Assembly (NCBI RefSeq): GCF_030272615.1
Contig: NC_081414.1
Location: forward strand, 1,857,501 to 1,921,500
From: Cryptomeria japonica
Taxonomy: Eukaryota; Streptophyta; Pinopsida; Cupressales; Cupressaceae
Direction of reading: 5' to 3'
DNA length: 64,000 bases
The first letter of the stretch is position 1. Every line of letters starts with the position of its first letter. Below the pieces are notes generated by a model. That model saw only the letters and a program-made list of their open reading frames with translations. It was not told where the DNA came from and searched no databases. The translations under genes and the position numbers were made by a program. Of this stretch, positions 45,404 through 57,378 are shown piece after piece.

Positions 45404-46674
45404 GTTAATGAAATTAAGTATGCATGGAAATATCTCATTAGTTTGTGATGAAATTAAAGTACGTTATGGAACTAGATGCATGGCATGTGTTTAATGTAAA
45501 ATCAAACGGAATGAATGGTTAAAAAATGATTGGATGAACTCACCATGGTATCTAAATTATCAACCTTAATGGATGAACTCTTCATGTTATATAAATTTTA
45601 ACTCTAATGGATGTACTTCATTATGTTATCTATATTTTAACTTTAATAATTGAACTTCATCATATTAGCTATATTTTAACTTTAATAAATGAACTTCATC
45701 ATATTAGCTATATTTTAACTATAATGGATGAATGCGTCCTATTACCTATAATTTTAATTTACTGAACAAATTATACCCTTGTTTAAAGTAATAACATGAA
45801 ATTAAGTTAATCTACTTAATTGGAACAAATGTCATGAGTTGGGTTAGATGTTAAATTAAGTAATCACGTTGGGAAACTCCTTAGCTAATGTTTAGTCTTC
45901 CGTTGTGTTGTCTAAACTTTTGATAACTCATTGTATCATTATGTTGTATCTTATTTTTAAAAATATATATTTGCACTCCAATCGTGTGTTTTAGCTTTAT
46001 CCCTTCGAGGTTTCCTGGCAGGGCATTACATTTGGTATCGTTAATGAAATTAAGTATGCATGAAAAGATCTCATTAGTTTATGATGAAATTAAAGTACGT
46101 CATGGAACTAGATGCATGGCATGTGTTTAATGTAAAATAGAATGGAATGAATGGTTAAAAAATGATTGGATGAACTCGCCATGGTATCTAAATTATCAAC
46201 CTTAATGGATGAACTCTTCATGTTATCTAAATTTTAACTCTAATGGATGAACTTCATTATGTTATCTATAGTTTAACTTTAATAATTGAACTTCATCATA
46301 TTAGCTATACTTTAACTTTAACAAATGAACTTCATCATATTAGCTATATTTTAACTATAATGGATGAACGTGTCCTATTACCTATAATTTTAATTTATTG
46401 AACAAATTATACCCTTGTTTAAAGTAATAACATGAAATTAAGTTAACCTACTTAATTGAAGAAAATGTCGTGAGTTGGGTTAGATGTTAAATTAAGTAAT
46501 CACGTTGGGAAACTCCTTAGGTAATGTTTAGTCTTTCGTTGTGTTGTCTGAACTTTTGATAACTCATTGTATCATTACGTTGTGTCTTATTTAAAAAATA
46601 TATATTTGCACTCCAATCGTGTGTTTTAGCTTTATCCCTTCGGGGTTTCCTAGCGGGGCATTACAGTTGGTATC
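45404..46674 (+). repeat. 636-base tandem duplication covering the LTR end and half the primer-binding site
   Basis: Unit 45404-46039 is followed by unit 46040-46674. Both finish with GGGGCATTACA-like LTR ends followed by TTGGTATC; only the second continues into the full primer site TGGTATCAGAGCC. The units differ at roughly one base in twenty, so the event is old. Confidence 0.88.
45533..45780. repeat. Degenerate minisatellite (about 40-base units)
   Basis: Five to six imperfect copies of a unit containing AATGGATGAACTTCATCATG and TTATCTATATTTTAACTT. The same array appears in the second duplication unit (about 46168-46410). Confidence 0.75.
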
Positions 46675-46680
46675 AGAGCC
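46668..46680 (+). other. Giant element primer-binding site
   Basis: TGGTATCAGAGCC two bases after the LTR end, the initiator methionine tRNA site typical of gypsy-type elements. Confidence 0.85.
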
Positions 46681-49600
46681 CATGTTGCAAACACTGGGAT
46701 CTCTGGTTTCACTTGTGCCCTTAGTTGGCTGAGGTGTATCAACCTTATGTTGTATGCTTGTCCTCCTTGTTGTAAGAGTGTGATTGAGCAGACCTTAACC
46801 TGTGTGTCACATGTGTGTTCACACCTTGTTTTCACCCTCTTGATGTGGGTGCTTTGGAGTGATTATATGTGCTTTGTCTGCTTATTGAGGTCTTGGTCTA
46901 TGATTTCTCTTATTCTGAAAGAGAGTCGTATGTACCTTCTTGATTGATTGTTGTACTCTTTTGACTAATCCATTGGGTTGGTCAGTGTGTGTCTTGAATC
47001 TAAAAGTACGAAATGTGCTTGTTTAAGGTTATGATCTAGCTTAGTGTTGTTCGCTTGAAGGACTAGTGTGGTAGATATTGAATGCTTATTATGTAGAAAA
47101 TTGAATGATTATCACCCTTCCTCCTCTCTCTCTCTAGAAATTAAAATGTTTTTGATATGCGTAATTATCTCTTATTTGAGTTCTCTTTTGAGAGAGAAGG
47201 TTGCGACTTCTTGAGCCTTGTGTGAGCCTTATAACGCTTATGTGTTTTTAGATTCTAAAATGGCTTTGGTTTGAAAGTTCATATTGGTTATTGAGAAGAA
47301 TTGTATGTTTACATTAAAGAATTCTCCATGTTTTTTGTAGGAGTAACATAATTAAATTCTATCTTAAGTAAGGTGCATTAATATGCGACTAGTTGATTAT
47401 GTGAAACTACTTTGTTTGTAAAAGAAGTATAAAAGGGAACATGTTATAGTAGCTTCAAGAGTGTATTAATGTGTTCCACGAAATATTGTTTTATGTGTTT
47501 CTTTAAACCAGTTTGATTGAGGATCTATTTTAGCAATGCTCCATTGAACTTGCCTTTGGATATATGTAATTGCCTTATTATGTTTAGAAAGTGCAAATGA
47601 AAAGCCTGTTTGATGTGCATGCATTAATATGTATTATTTAGTTGATAGCTCCTCGCTTATCTTCTTATCGTAGTTTGATTTTCAATGATATATTTTGTAT
47701 TGAATTAAGAATAAGTGAGTTTCCTCAAGAGGTCTGGTATTATTGAAGGATTGTTAGTCTTGATTTCTTGTTCGGAAAACTAGAACATTTTGTTGCAACC
47801 ATAATAATTGGAAATGTCATGTTAGGTCGAGTGATACCCTTCTAAAACGGTAGTGAAAAGAAAACCGTACCATCTAAATGATAGGATTATAGTGAGAAAT
47901 TTTAGCACATAGTATGATCTTGTTGATCTTGTGTCTTTGTAGGAAATAGTTTGATTATCAAACTCTCTTTTCCTTCTCCTTGCCTAGATTATAGGATTTT
48001 TAGAAATGATACTAAGAATGCATTGATTTAAAAAGAATTTTTATAACACATATGAAATTGTATTTTTGCAATTGGCTTCATATTGAAAGATGAAAGCTTT
48101 TCGCTTTGGAAAAGAAATTTGCATAATTAGTAACGTAGTTATGAATGCTTAGTGGAATTAGAGAAAGATATAGGAATGATGTTATGTCCTTATGTAATTT
48201 AGAATTGTTAAGAATTTTAGTACTTGTATCTAGAGTAAACTTGATTCAGTTATTCATGTGAGAAGCATAATTTAAATCTTCCTTGAGTAGATGATAGCGT
48301 ACTAAAAAGTACTCCCCGTAAATGTGATTAAACTAGTAATGGTGCTTTCTTTGTGTATTGTAAGAAACCCGTGCTTGCTATATGTGCCGATGGGATGGTG
48401 AAGTAATCAACCATGGAGGATGTGTTTGCTTATGGGTATGGGAATGCCATATTGTTTATGTGTTGTTGCATGCTTGTTACCTTACTGAGTTCCAACCCAC
48501 AGGTTGTTGATAAGTCAATATGTGAAGGGGTAGTATTAGAAGTCACCATTCCTTGAATAGTATGGATCGACGTACGAGTAATGTCGGCGCGAAGTGACTT
48601 TAGCTTCTCCATTTCGAGGAAAAATATAGTTATATAATGAAACTGTATTAAAGGTGTACTCAATACTTTCCCTTTTGATGAACCAATTTATAAGGTTTAT
48701 GTGTGCTAGCCTATTCCTCTCTTTTAATTGAACATATTGAATATGGTAGTTCTGGAGCATAGTGATAGTGCATCTTAGAGGACCTTTTTCCTTGTCTTCG
48801 TGAAAGGTATGTTATTTTCACATGAGCTGCCAATTGGCCAGCATTGGCAGACATGTGGGTGGACCTTAGCCATGTATACCTCTGGCTTACAGCGAGTATC
48901 CTGAGAGGTACATCGCTATGTCAGGTGTGACCTGTGTGTGCCCTTTTTCGCGAGGTACACTGCCATGCAGGATACATCCATTGCGTGCCTTTTCCGCTTG
49001 GAGTATTTCCATGCCATGTTGAGACACGATGCAAGATGTAGTAGACATTGCCATGCGGCCTACCGACTGGTTTAGGGTAGAGCCATATCGTGTGACAACG
49101 TGATGCAGGGTGATGTCGAGGTGCACACTGCCATGCCATGCGGGTGTGTGACTAGGCCACACCACATGATGAGCTACTGTGATAGTTAGATGATTGTTCC
49201 TTCCTTCCTCGTTGGTGGCTAGATGCTAGTCACATAGTGATGCTATGTGCACTTATGATATTCTTATTTATTTCCTTGTGGGCCAACAATTTATTTTATT
49301 TTGACCTTGAAGGTTTAGCCACGATCTTGCGATCTTTTTCTTACTTGATTTGGTGTTGCAATTCTGGAATTATTTTCTTGCCTTACTATTGGAATTGATG
49401 ATTATTATCTTTATTCTTTTGTACTTTGGTGGCTAAATTGGTTTATCCTTATTGTTTTCGTATGCTGGTCTTGTGTTGAAATGTGAATTCCTCTCCAAGA
49501 ACATAGGAGACGGTATTGGTTGAGTGTATACGAGGAAGTAGACGTAGGGAATCTTGAGGATGGGGGTATGTGATGCTGTGAAACAGCTAGGACCCACTAC

Positions 49601-50411
49601 CTACCTATGTGTGGTGACTATCTCTTGGAGGCTAACCACCTTACACAACAAGGGATGTTCACAAGGGTCTTGTATGGAAGGTAGCACCGCTATGGTGTTC
49701 CTTAGCACCATCAAGCCCTTGAGTGAGATGTTGGATAATTATGATCACATTATTGTTCCTAAGATCAGGCATAGAGATGTTGATCATGCATGTTATCTTT
49801 GACCGAGCATTAGACATGCTCACATGTGGCCTTATGAGTTGTGCATTCTAGTTATGTGGATGGTTATTATGTGTAATCATTGATTAAATGGTGTTAACTT
49901 GTCACTATGTTATGGGACATAGTCATTGGAAAGGTTCTTATATGCCTAGAAAGTGTAAACAATGGTGTACTATATGTTGCTCTTATTTGTTGAAAGTTAA
50001 CTTGGTTGTAGAAATTGATATTTGAAGCTAGTTCTATGCGATAAAGTTTTGTAAAAAGATGTATTGGTAAAATAAATTGATCATGATGGCATGTTTTCTT
50101 GTCATATTTGGTAGATGAGTATGGTAATTGTGGTTTACCTCTTTTAATGCTTTAATTTGGTGTAATGAAAGGGAGAAGATCTTTGTTTCTCTGCTATGAT
50201 TATAGATAATTCCCAGATTGTTATAAGAAATGTAGGGATTTAGATGTATCTTGTCAATGGATAATGACATTCGTAGAGAATTTAGCAATAATGTTTCAAT
50301 TGTTTGTGAAAAGATTCATATGTGCAAATTGATAATTGTTAAATGAGTTTCAGGGCTAATATGTGTTGCATGATTTTCGTCTAGCCTTATGACTTCTAGG
50401 AGTAATTCGGA
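46681..50411 (+). other. Non-coding interior of the giant element
   Basis: About 3.7 kb without gag, protease, RT or integrase motifs in six frames. The longest ORFs (82 and 92 codons) have no recognisable signature. It may hold packaging and dimerisation signals used in trans. Confidence 0.65.
48895..49160. repeat. Degenerate repeats around TGCCATGC
   Basis: Imperfect units carrying TGCCATGC or CCATGCCATG recur about every 55-65 bases. The minus-strand ORFs over it follow from the repeat. Confidence 0.6.
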
Positions 50412-50427
50412 GCCTAGGGGGGGAGGA
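50412..50427 (+). other. Giant element polypurine tract
   Basis: GCCTAGGGGGGGAGGA directly before the second TGTAGTGCCCC. Confidence 0.82.
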
Positions 50428-50642
50428 TGTAGTGCCCCTACCCTAGTCATCTTTGTAAAACCGATTTGACCTTGGTTCACTTTTTATGTGGCATTCTTGG
50501 ATGGTTGATTTACCATTATGTAATGTTGTAGTCAGATATTATGATTATTGTGTGTACCTGTTAATGTGCTTTCACATTGATTCTTATGTAATTTTAATTG
50601 TTCTCTTGATTCTTGTTATTAATCTTGAGCTAACACCTTCAT

Positions 50643-50673
<31 letters not shown>

Positions 50674-51314
50674 GCTTGTGTGACTCCTGGTTGCAGGAGA
50701 TTGCAACTACAGTTTCGCCTAGGTGTGAGGTTCATCTTCACCTAGATTCGCAGGTTTGAGTATACCTCTTTTGTCCTTTGAGTTTGGATTAGGTGGTCAT
50801 AAAACCCTCATTTTACCCTAGTCATGCTCAAGTGAGTGTCGTCGGTTGTTCGTTAGTTTCCCTTTTCGTTTGGGTATGCGGGTCGTGTATTTGGTTGGCT
50901 TTTTTGGGTTGCGTGCTTGGCGTGTGGTAAAATTGAGTATTTAATCCTAAGTAGTTATTTTGATTTAATGTGTTCCTTTACGCATTAGTAATTAAGGAAC
51001 TAAAGCAAATAGGTTTCGGTTATGTAATTAATCATTAATTAAAAATTGCTCTATTCATGTTTGTAGCAAGTTTAATTTAATGGTTAATTTTAAATAATGA
51101 ATTTAATTAGTTTAGCATTTTGAAAGGAAATATTTAAATTTATTCGAAATAGAAATAATTTAATCTCTTTTGCATTTTGGAATAGAAAGGTTAATTTTAA
51201 TTATTTAAGAAAATCAATTTTTAATTAGAAAAGCAAGTTTAATATATATATATATATATATATATATTTGATATAGTGTGAAAGATTGATTTTGAGATTT
51301 TTATTTTAATTAAA
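50428..51314 (+). repeat. Giant element 3' LTR, left part
   Basis: Follows 37475 to about 38370 with scattered differences, including a changed microsatellite and a small insertion near 50830. The match ends at TTTTAATTAAA, where the LINE tail begins. The remainder should lie right of the window. Confidence 0.85.
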
Positions 51315-51894
51315 TATATATATATATATATTTTGATAAAAGTGGACAAGCCACTAAACTATGTTATATTAGATTTAAAATCTTAGGATACAAAAATGGG
51401 TTCAAAAAGGGGCATACCAGCAGGAAAGAACCCGCAAGAAAACCTCCGGTTGTAGCCCGAAAAAAGAAGAAAAACTAAACTTTTGATCCCCATTTCCCCA
51501 ATTACAAAAGCTCAGTTTGAACACCCTCCCTTTACAAAGCTTTCTCAGAATAAACCTGATATGTTCCAAAAAGAACCCCGTAACCCATTACAACTTACTA
51601 TACACACCCTCCCATTACATGATTGTAGAAAGAGGAAAAAGCCATCCGCTTCCATGTTTTGAAAGAGCTTATAGCACCCGACCATCAATGGATATGACCC
51701 GAATGTGTGAAGAGAAGACACCATCTCTCAAAACCTTCAACAATACTACATGTCAAGGGATGTAAAACCATATGGAAGCATTTCCCTGCACAAAAAACCT
51801 GTTACTCTGAAAACAGAGACACCGAGACATGTTGTCATGTAATTGAGGACCATGAGCTAGGCCCTTCTAATGGCGAAGAGGAAGGGGGCACCAT

Positions 51895-52527
51895 CTATAG
51901 AGGAGGAATCCAAACTGGCATAGCTTGAGTATTAGGCAGTGCTTCCAAAAGAAAATGCAAACCTACAAAAACATTAATTGCTGCAGCCAAAACATCTAGA
52001 GGTACGTGATCTAAAAGAGCTGCCAATGCAAATATCGTGTCATCATATATGTTAGATATAAGCCCATTTCTCAAAACCGAAAGTAGTTCCCCATACCATC
52101 CCGAGGATAACAGCTGAGAGCGAGAAATAAAACCAGCAAATGCAAAATTACCAGAATCAAAGTGGTAATTAGCAAGAGCATTATCCAAATCAACCAAAGA
52201 GTAAACGTGCAGGTGGAAAAATGCATCACCAATTGCCCTAACCATAGCAGGATCCAAAAGCACATCCATACATACAGTGAGAAACCGAGATGCAATAGTA
52301 GCAAGAAAACAACCTGGATTATCCACAAGCCATCTCTTTCCCAACACCTTGCGAATAGCCAGAGAAAAATCCACCAAGTGAATTTGAAACAAACACCCGA
52401 GCTTCTCATCATCCAATGCAAAAGAATCCTTAGAATTATAGTGCTTGCGGGGCAAAAGAATGCGATAGCTCACTGGTTCCATCAAAAAAGCAACACGAAA
52501 CCAGAAGAGCCGAGGAGAACTTAAAAG
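51895..52527 (-). CDS. Unassigned ORF in the LINE 3' region (196 codons from its first start codon)
   Basis: Open for about 210 codons on the minus strand. The first ATG gives MEPVSYRILLPRKHY; the open frame extends 14 codons upstream to LLSSPRLFWFRVAF. The product would be rich in Leu, Ala and Phe with hydrophobic helices (LAAAINVFVGLHFLLEALP) and no known catalytic motif. It follows ORF2 on the same strand after 1.5 kb. Unlike ORF1 and ORF2 it has no internal stop. It might be a third LINE ORF, a captured host fragment or chance: a frame this long is only marginally unlikely by chance in 64 kb. Confidence 0.35.
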   Translation of the reverse strand, partial: LLSSPRLFWFRVAFLMEPVSYRILLPRKHYNSKDSFALDDEKLGCLFQIHLVDFSLAIRKVLGKRWLVDNPGCFLATIASRFLTVCMDVLLDPAMVRAIGDAFFHLHVYSLVDLDNALANYHFDSGNFAFAGFISRSQLLSSGWYGELLSVLRNGLISNIYDDTIFALAALLDHVPLDVLAAAINVFVGLHFLLEALPNTQAMPVWIPPL

Positions 52528-53289
52528 AACCCAATGTCATCATAAGACAGTAAAAACAATCACAAGAGGATGACACATTGAACAAAAATGATGTCATTGT
52601 CCAAACTGCCACCCTAACCAAGTAATGATGGTAGCTTCAAAAACAGCTCGATATCAAGAATGGCAAACATTAATTGCTCAAGATATCCACACAAACTAGC
52701 ATATTACAAGGATCCCCAAACATTTGCCATGACAAGAAACATGGAGGAAAACAGAACCGTACTTAACTCAAAGGTGGTGAAACAAATATAAAACTAATGA
52801 GGGAAGGATAAACCACGTACATAAATAATTCTCCCGTACCCCAAACTTACTAACATTACTAACAATAATGTCCAATCTGTGTGACTAAAAAATCGAAGTG
52901 CATACGTATGATAGGACTTCCCACCACTATACATAAAACAAGCTTTTTGGAAGTGACATCAAAACATAGAGGCATAATAAAAAATGATAATTAAACACCA
53001 TGAGACCATCCGAAAAAAGAAGCAAAAAATACTCTATGTCAAAATAATGCCTCAAACCACCAATTAAGATATCGGACTGACAAGAGAATAAAATAATGAG
53101 CATGATTGCAGCCTCAATTACAGATGAAAGAGCGCTCACCCATGGCTAAAGAAAACAACAAAATCCACAACCTGCAGCCTATAGCAGATAATATTACTGC
53201 GATAAATGAACACTCAAAAGAAAAAACAAACATAAATGTCATAGTCTCGCAGAAAAAAATATACCCAAAACCAACCAACCTCGAGAACA

Positions 53290-53937
53290 GAGAGGTATGA
53301 GTACTTCAAATGCAGAAAGAAGTAAGACTCCCCTCAGCACAAAAAGAACTAATACCGCCTGTACTGAATAGAGGATAATACATGAGTATATTAATAAGAA
53401 AACAAGAGCAAGGAGAAGTCACATAATCCAGGGTATTACCAGTTACTTAACATCCTCCCCCGATCCTTAAGTAGTTCTTATATACCATTCTAACCAATTT
53501 ATAAAGTTGAGAGATTATTAATCAGGATGATAACTATTTCCCAATCTTAAGGAAAGCAACCAATAATTCAAAGCACTTTGATATCCCGCCATAGAAACCT
53601 CCTGAGAGTGATGATAAATATGACCCAAGTAGAGATGCCATACAGAGTAAAGAGCTAGACATACGGTAAAGTAGTATTACTAAAGCCCAAGAAATGCAAG
53701 AGAACTAATAATACGACTGCATTGTGAATGTGAATTATACAAAGTGAAACAAAAGAGCCCTCCAAGCCTCAAAGAAGATATCCACAATACCACCTGCCCT
53801 GAGAGCAAGAAGTATGAGTGCTGCAAATGCAGAAAGAAGTAACAAAACTCCGCTCTGCACAAAAAGTACTAATACCTACAATATAGGGCAGAGGATAATA
53901 TGCATATAACAATGAGAAATGAGGAGAAGATCTAGAG
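53290..53937. repeat. Direct repeat of about 125 bases in the LINE 3' region
   Basis: 53290-53415 and 53808-53937 share GCAGAAAGAAGTAA, CAGCACAAAAAG or CTGCACAAAAAG, and GAGGATAATA in the same order. They are diverged and about 520 bases apart. Confidence 0.75.
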
Positions 53938-54019
53938 TAAATACCAGATGCCTGAACAGCCACTCCAAACCTAACATAGTCCATAAACTACCTTTTACCT
54001 TGCTACAAATTGGAGAAAT

Positions 54020-54490
54020 TATAGACTGGGAAGGGGCACAAGCTCGGGGAGGACAGCATGAGGAATGTCATCAATTTCCACAATTTTATGGAAAGCAGCC
54101 GAATCAATTGCCAAATTAGCTAGGTGGTCTGCCAATTTGTTCAATTCACGAAAACAATGAGATAACACATAGGTATCAAAAAAGGATAATTTCTTCAAAA
54201 TGAGATCTATTAAATTTTTCAAGTGCCAACAATTACTTTTACAATTCAAAACACTTTGAATAACAACCATTGAATCGCCCTAAATGAGAAAGTTTTTTAT
54301 CCCAAGAGAAATTGCCATATCAATTCCGAGTGACAAAGCTTGGCATTCAGCAAAATTATTTGACTGAGGCCCAAGAAAATGACACTGAGCCGATATTAAG
54401 ACTGCATTGTGATCCAGGATAGCCATACCAGCCCCTGCCAAACCCAGATTCCCCTTGGAAGCACCATCAAATTGAAGTTTATAGTGACCC
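54020..54490 (-). pseudogene. LINE RNase H domain
   Basis: Minus-strand segment from LQFDGASKG to LADHLANLAI with Asp, Glu, Asp and Asp at the expected spacing. Preceded by one TAG (54505) and interrupted by another (54271). It follows the zinc-binding region, as in plant L1 elements with RNase H. Confidence 0.88.
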
Positions 54491-57373
54491 CGAGGAGGAG
54501 GAACCTAGGAGACCATGATTCTCTTATATACAGACCCATGGGAGGGGATAATAGACAAAGCTTTCCACGTTCTTGTAATCATGTCGTCCCAATGGGAGAA
54601 GGATGTCAAATGGTCTAAATTCTTATAAATATATGATATAGCCATCTCTGAGATAGAAACTTCTATCTTAACCAATAAGTCAGAGAGCGAGGTGGAGGAT
54701 TTTTTGAAAATCCTATTGTTTCTCTCCAACCAGATATTCCAAACAATGATCGATGGAGCTAATATCCAAAGGAACGCATAAAAAGATTGAGGGAACAAAA
54801 GAGGCCAAGCTCTGAAGTGAGAGAGGAGGTCTTTACTAGTAACAAAAGAAAGGCCTATCATCTTGAAAAACCAGTTCCAACAACCTAAAGCAAACTCACA
54901 ATGAAGAAAAAGATGAGATGATGATTCCAATTTCTGACTACATAAAACACAAGGAAAGACAACAGATACACCCATCCTATCCAATCTCATCCCAGTAAGA
55001 ACTCTGTCTTGCACTGCAAGCCATGAAAAAGCTCTAGCCTTAGGCAAACATGTGGGATGCCAAAATAATTTGTAAGGCCAAGATGAGAGATCCTTGCCCA
55101 CTATAAGGGAGTTATAGCCATCTTTAATTGAATACTTTCCAGTAGAATTCTTGGTCCAAATCAGCTCATCCTCAAGCTCAGACAAGATGATTATTCTATT
55201 TTGAAGAGTAGAATAAAATTCTGATTTAAGAGTAGGACTAATGGGAAGAAGATCAATCGACTTCCATTGGGCCACCCTCCTATTGCCATCTTGAACTATA
55301 GTAAAGTAATCTGATAAGCAAGCCCCCCAATTATCCAAAAGGATAGATTTCAAAGGTGACCAATCCCTAATAGAATCCATAGGACAGTGACCATTCCAAG
55401 AATCATCCCAAAATCTAACTTTCTAACCATTATGCACAATCCAAGACAGATGCGGCAGCAAGACTTTTCTGCATTTATCCATAAAATTCCAAATGGCCGA
55501 CCCCTTAGGCAGAGACTCAGCATGAAATATAGACTCCCTAGCACCATTGGACAAGTATTTGGTGAACATGATTCTAGCCCAAAGAGAGACTGGATTGTCA
55601 TATAATTTCCAAACTAATTTGGCCCCAAGAGCCAAATTTTGATTTTCCAGGCTACGAATTCCTGAACCCCCAATTTCTTTAGGAAGACATACTTTATCCC
55701 AAGCTAACAGGGGTATCCTAGATTTCCCATCCTTGTTGTTGTTCCAAAGAAAAGACCTCAGAGTATCCTATAAACTGACAACAACTTCTTTGGGAGCTTT
55801 AATAATTGACATTAAATAAGTTGGTACTACATTCAGTACTGATTTGATTAACACAATTTTTCCCGCCATGGAAAGCCACTTGTGATTCCATGCCATAATT
55901 TTCTTAGACACCCCTGAAACTATTTTATCCCAAAAATTGACCTTAACCTTACTAGCAAAAAAAGGAACACCCAAATAAGTGTAGGGAAGAGTCCCAAGTT
56001 GGAACCCCCAGAACTTTTGAAGCTTATCCCGGAGAAGCAAGTGTGAATTTAGGAAAAAAACCTTAGATTTTTCAGCATTAACTTTCTGACCCGAAAAAGC
56101 AACATAATCCTTAATAATTTGATCAATAGCCCGAGCCTCCTTCAGGGAAGCATAACCAAACAGGAGAGTGTCATCAGCAAAAAGGCAATGAGAGATCTTC
56201 TGATCAAAATTTTGAATTTTAATGCCCCTCCATGAACCACTCTCACGGGCAGACCCAATAGCCCGACTTAGAACTTCAGCTAAAAGAATGAATAAAAATG
56301 GTGAGATCGGATCCCCTTGTCTCAATCCCCTAGAGGATTGAAAGAAGCTGCATGGGGACCCATTAATAAGAACTGAGAATCTTGCAGAGGAGATGCAGGC
56401 CAAAATCCATTTAATCCAAGCCAGGGAGAACCCCAGCCTTGTCATGACAATTTTTAATGCTTTCCACTCAACCCTATCATAAGCTTTCATCATATCTAAC
56501 TTAAGAATCATTGGAGGAGATTTTTGAACTGAAATCGAATGTAGGACCACGTGTGCCACTATAGCCCCTTTAGTAGTTTCTTTACGAGGGACAAAGCCTC
56601 CTTGTTCAAGGGAAATTAATCTTGGTAATAGCTTAGCCAACCTCATGGCAATTACTTTAGAAAATATTTTATACACCGTATTGCATAATGCTATGGGACG
56701 GAAATCTGTGAAGGTTTTAGGATCATCCTTCTTAGGTAAAATGACAATCAAGGTAGTGTTAAATTCTTTGAGGATAGTCCTATTCCTCCTAGCTTCCTCT
56801 AAGGCCAAAAGGACATCCTGACCGATAAATTCCCAACTTTTTTGAAAGAACAAAGGAGTGAAACCATCAGGCCCCGGAGCCTTATCCGGATTCATAGCAA
56901 AGACAACCCCACTCACTTCCTCCTTTGAGAATGGAGCCATTAACATTCTGTTATCCTCAGGAGTTACCAAAGAGGGAATAAAAGATGAGATATTTTTTGA
57001 CTCCTCAATGTGTTTAGAAGAAAGAAGATTTTTAAAAAACTTGACCGCTTCCTTAGAAATATCCTCATCTTCAGAAAGAATATTCCCCTGACCATCTTGA
57101 ATACAAGAGATCCTATTTCTAGCCCTTCTCAATTTAGTGCTAGCATGAAAAAAATTTGTATTCTTATCACCATCTGCTAACCAAAGTTCCCAAGATTTTT
57201 GTCTCCAATAAACCTCCTCCCTAGCCAAGATTTCTTCTAGTTCACTCCTGAGAGACCTGAGTTCATCTAGCACCTTAGAATCCAAATCATGCAGCAAGAC
57301 ATGCTTATTTAGAACCTCTAACATATCTAACACTCTCTGCTTTTCCACAAAAATGTTTTTAAAATGAAGGGAA

Positions 57374-57378
57374 TTCCA
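57374..57378. other. Solo-LTR target duplication, left copy (TTCCA)
   Basis: TTCCA before TGTCACAACCC; the same five bases (60896-60900) follow TTCTTACA. Excising the insert with one copy rejoins LINE ORF2 in frame. Confidence 0.92.

Larger units (their letters stand above)
37475..46665 (+). repeat. Giant element 5' LTR (about 9.19 kb)
   Basis: The ends form an imperfect inverted repeat: TGTAGTGCCCC at the start and GGGGCATTACA at the end (10 of 11 match). Inside are a (GT)25 run, long AT-rich parts, two GC-rich palindromic islands (39231-39478 and 43660-43990) and a 636-base tandem duplication at its end. No coding region is supported. The part 41220-41700 is less AT-rich but shows no motif. 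Confidence 0.72.
37475..51314 (+). mobile_element. Giant non-coding LTR element (LARD-like)
   Basis: The sequence TGTAGTGCCCCTACCCTAGTC occurs at 37475 and again at 50428, each opening a stretch that aligns for about 850 bases. A primer-binding site (46668) and a polypurine tract (50412-50427) lie between them in the right order. The LTR is therefore about 9.2 kb and the interior about 3.8 kb, with no gag or pol motif in any frame. Non-autonomous elements of this layout are called LARDs. Its 3' LTR is broken at about 51314 by a LINE. Unseen nested insertions within the 5' LTR cannot be excluded. Confidence 0.78.
51332..54018 (-). other. LINE 3' region, 2.7 kb
   Basis: Lies between the RNase H stop and the tail. 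It contains an unexplained ORF (51895-52527) and two diverged copies of a segment of about 125 bases (53290-53415 and 53808-53937). Such length is unusual for a LINE 3' untranslated region. Confidence 0.6.
54019..57378 (-). pseudogene. LINE ORF2, C-terminal part: reverse transcriptase, zinc-binding region, RNase H
   Basis: The minus strand from the solo-LTR insertion carries RT motifs KAPGPDGFTPLFFQKSWEFI, LPKKDDPKTFTDFRPIALCN, LKLDMMKAYDRVEW, GLRQGDPISPFLF and the catalytic FADD (HCLFADDTLLFG). A zinc-binding RT region follows (CVLCSQKLESSSHLFLHC), then RNase H: FDGASKGNLG, NNFAECQAL, GDSMVVIQ and LNKLADHLAN, giving all four acidic positions. Stops in the frame are at 55768, 55425, 54505 and 54271, all TAG, with no frameshift. 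In intact L1 elements this protein nicks the target and reverse transcribes its RNA there; the RNase H extension occurs in a subset of plant L1 lines. Confidence 0.93.

Noticed and set aside
45404-46674. CRISPR-like or satellite array
   Set aside because: Only two long units plus degenerate minisatellite units without constant spacers; this is an LTR-end duplication in a eukaryotic repeat.
48887-49165. His-rich ORF in the giant element interior
   Set aside because: Arises from the degenerate TGCCATGC repeat.
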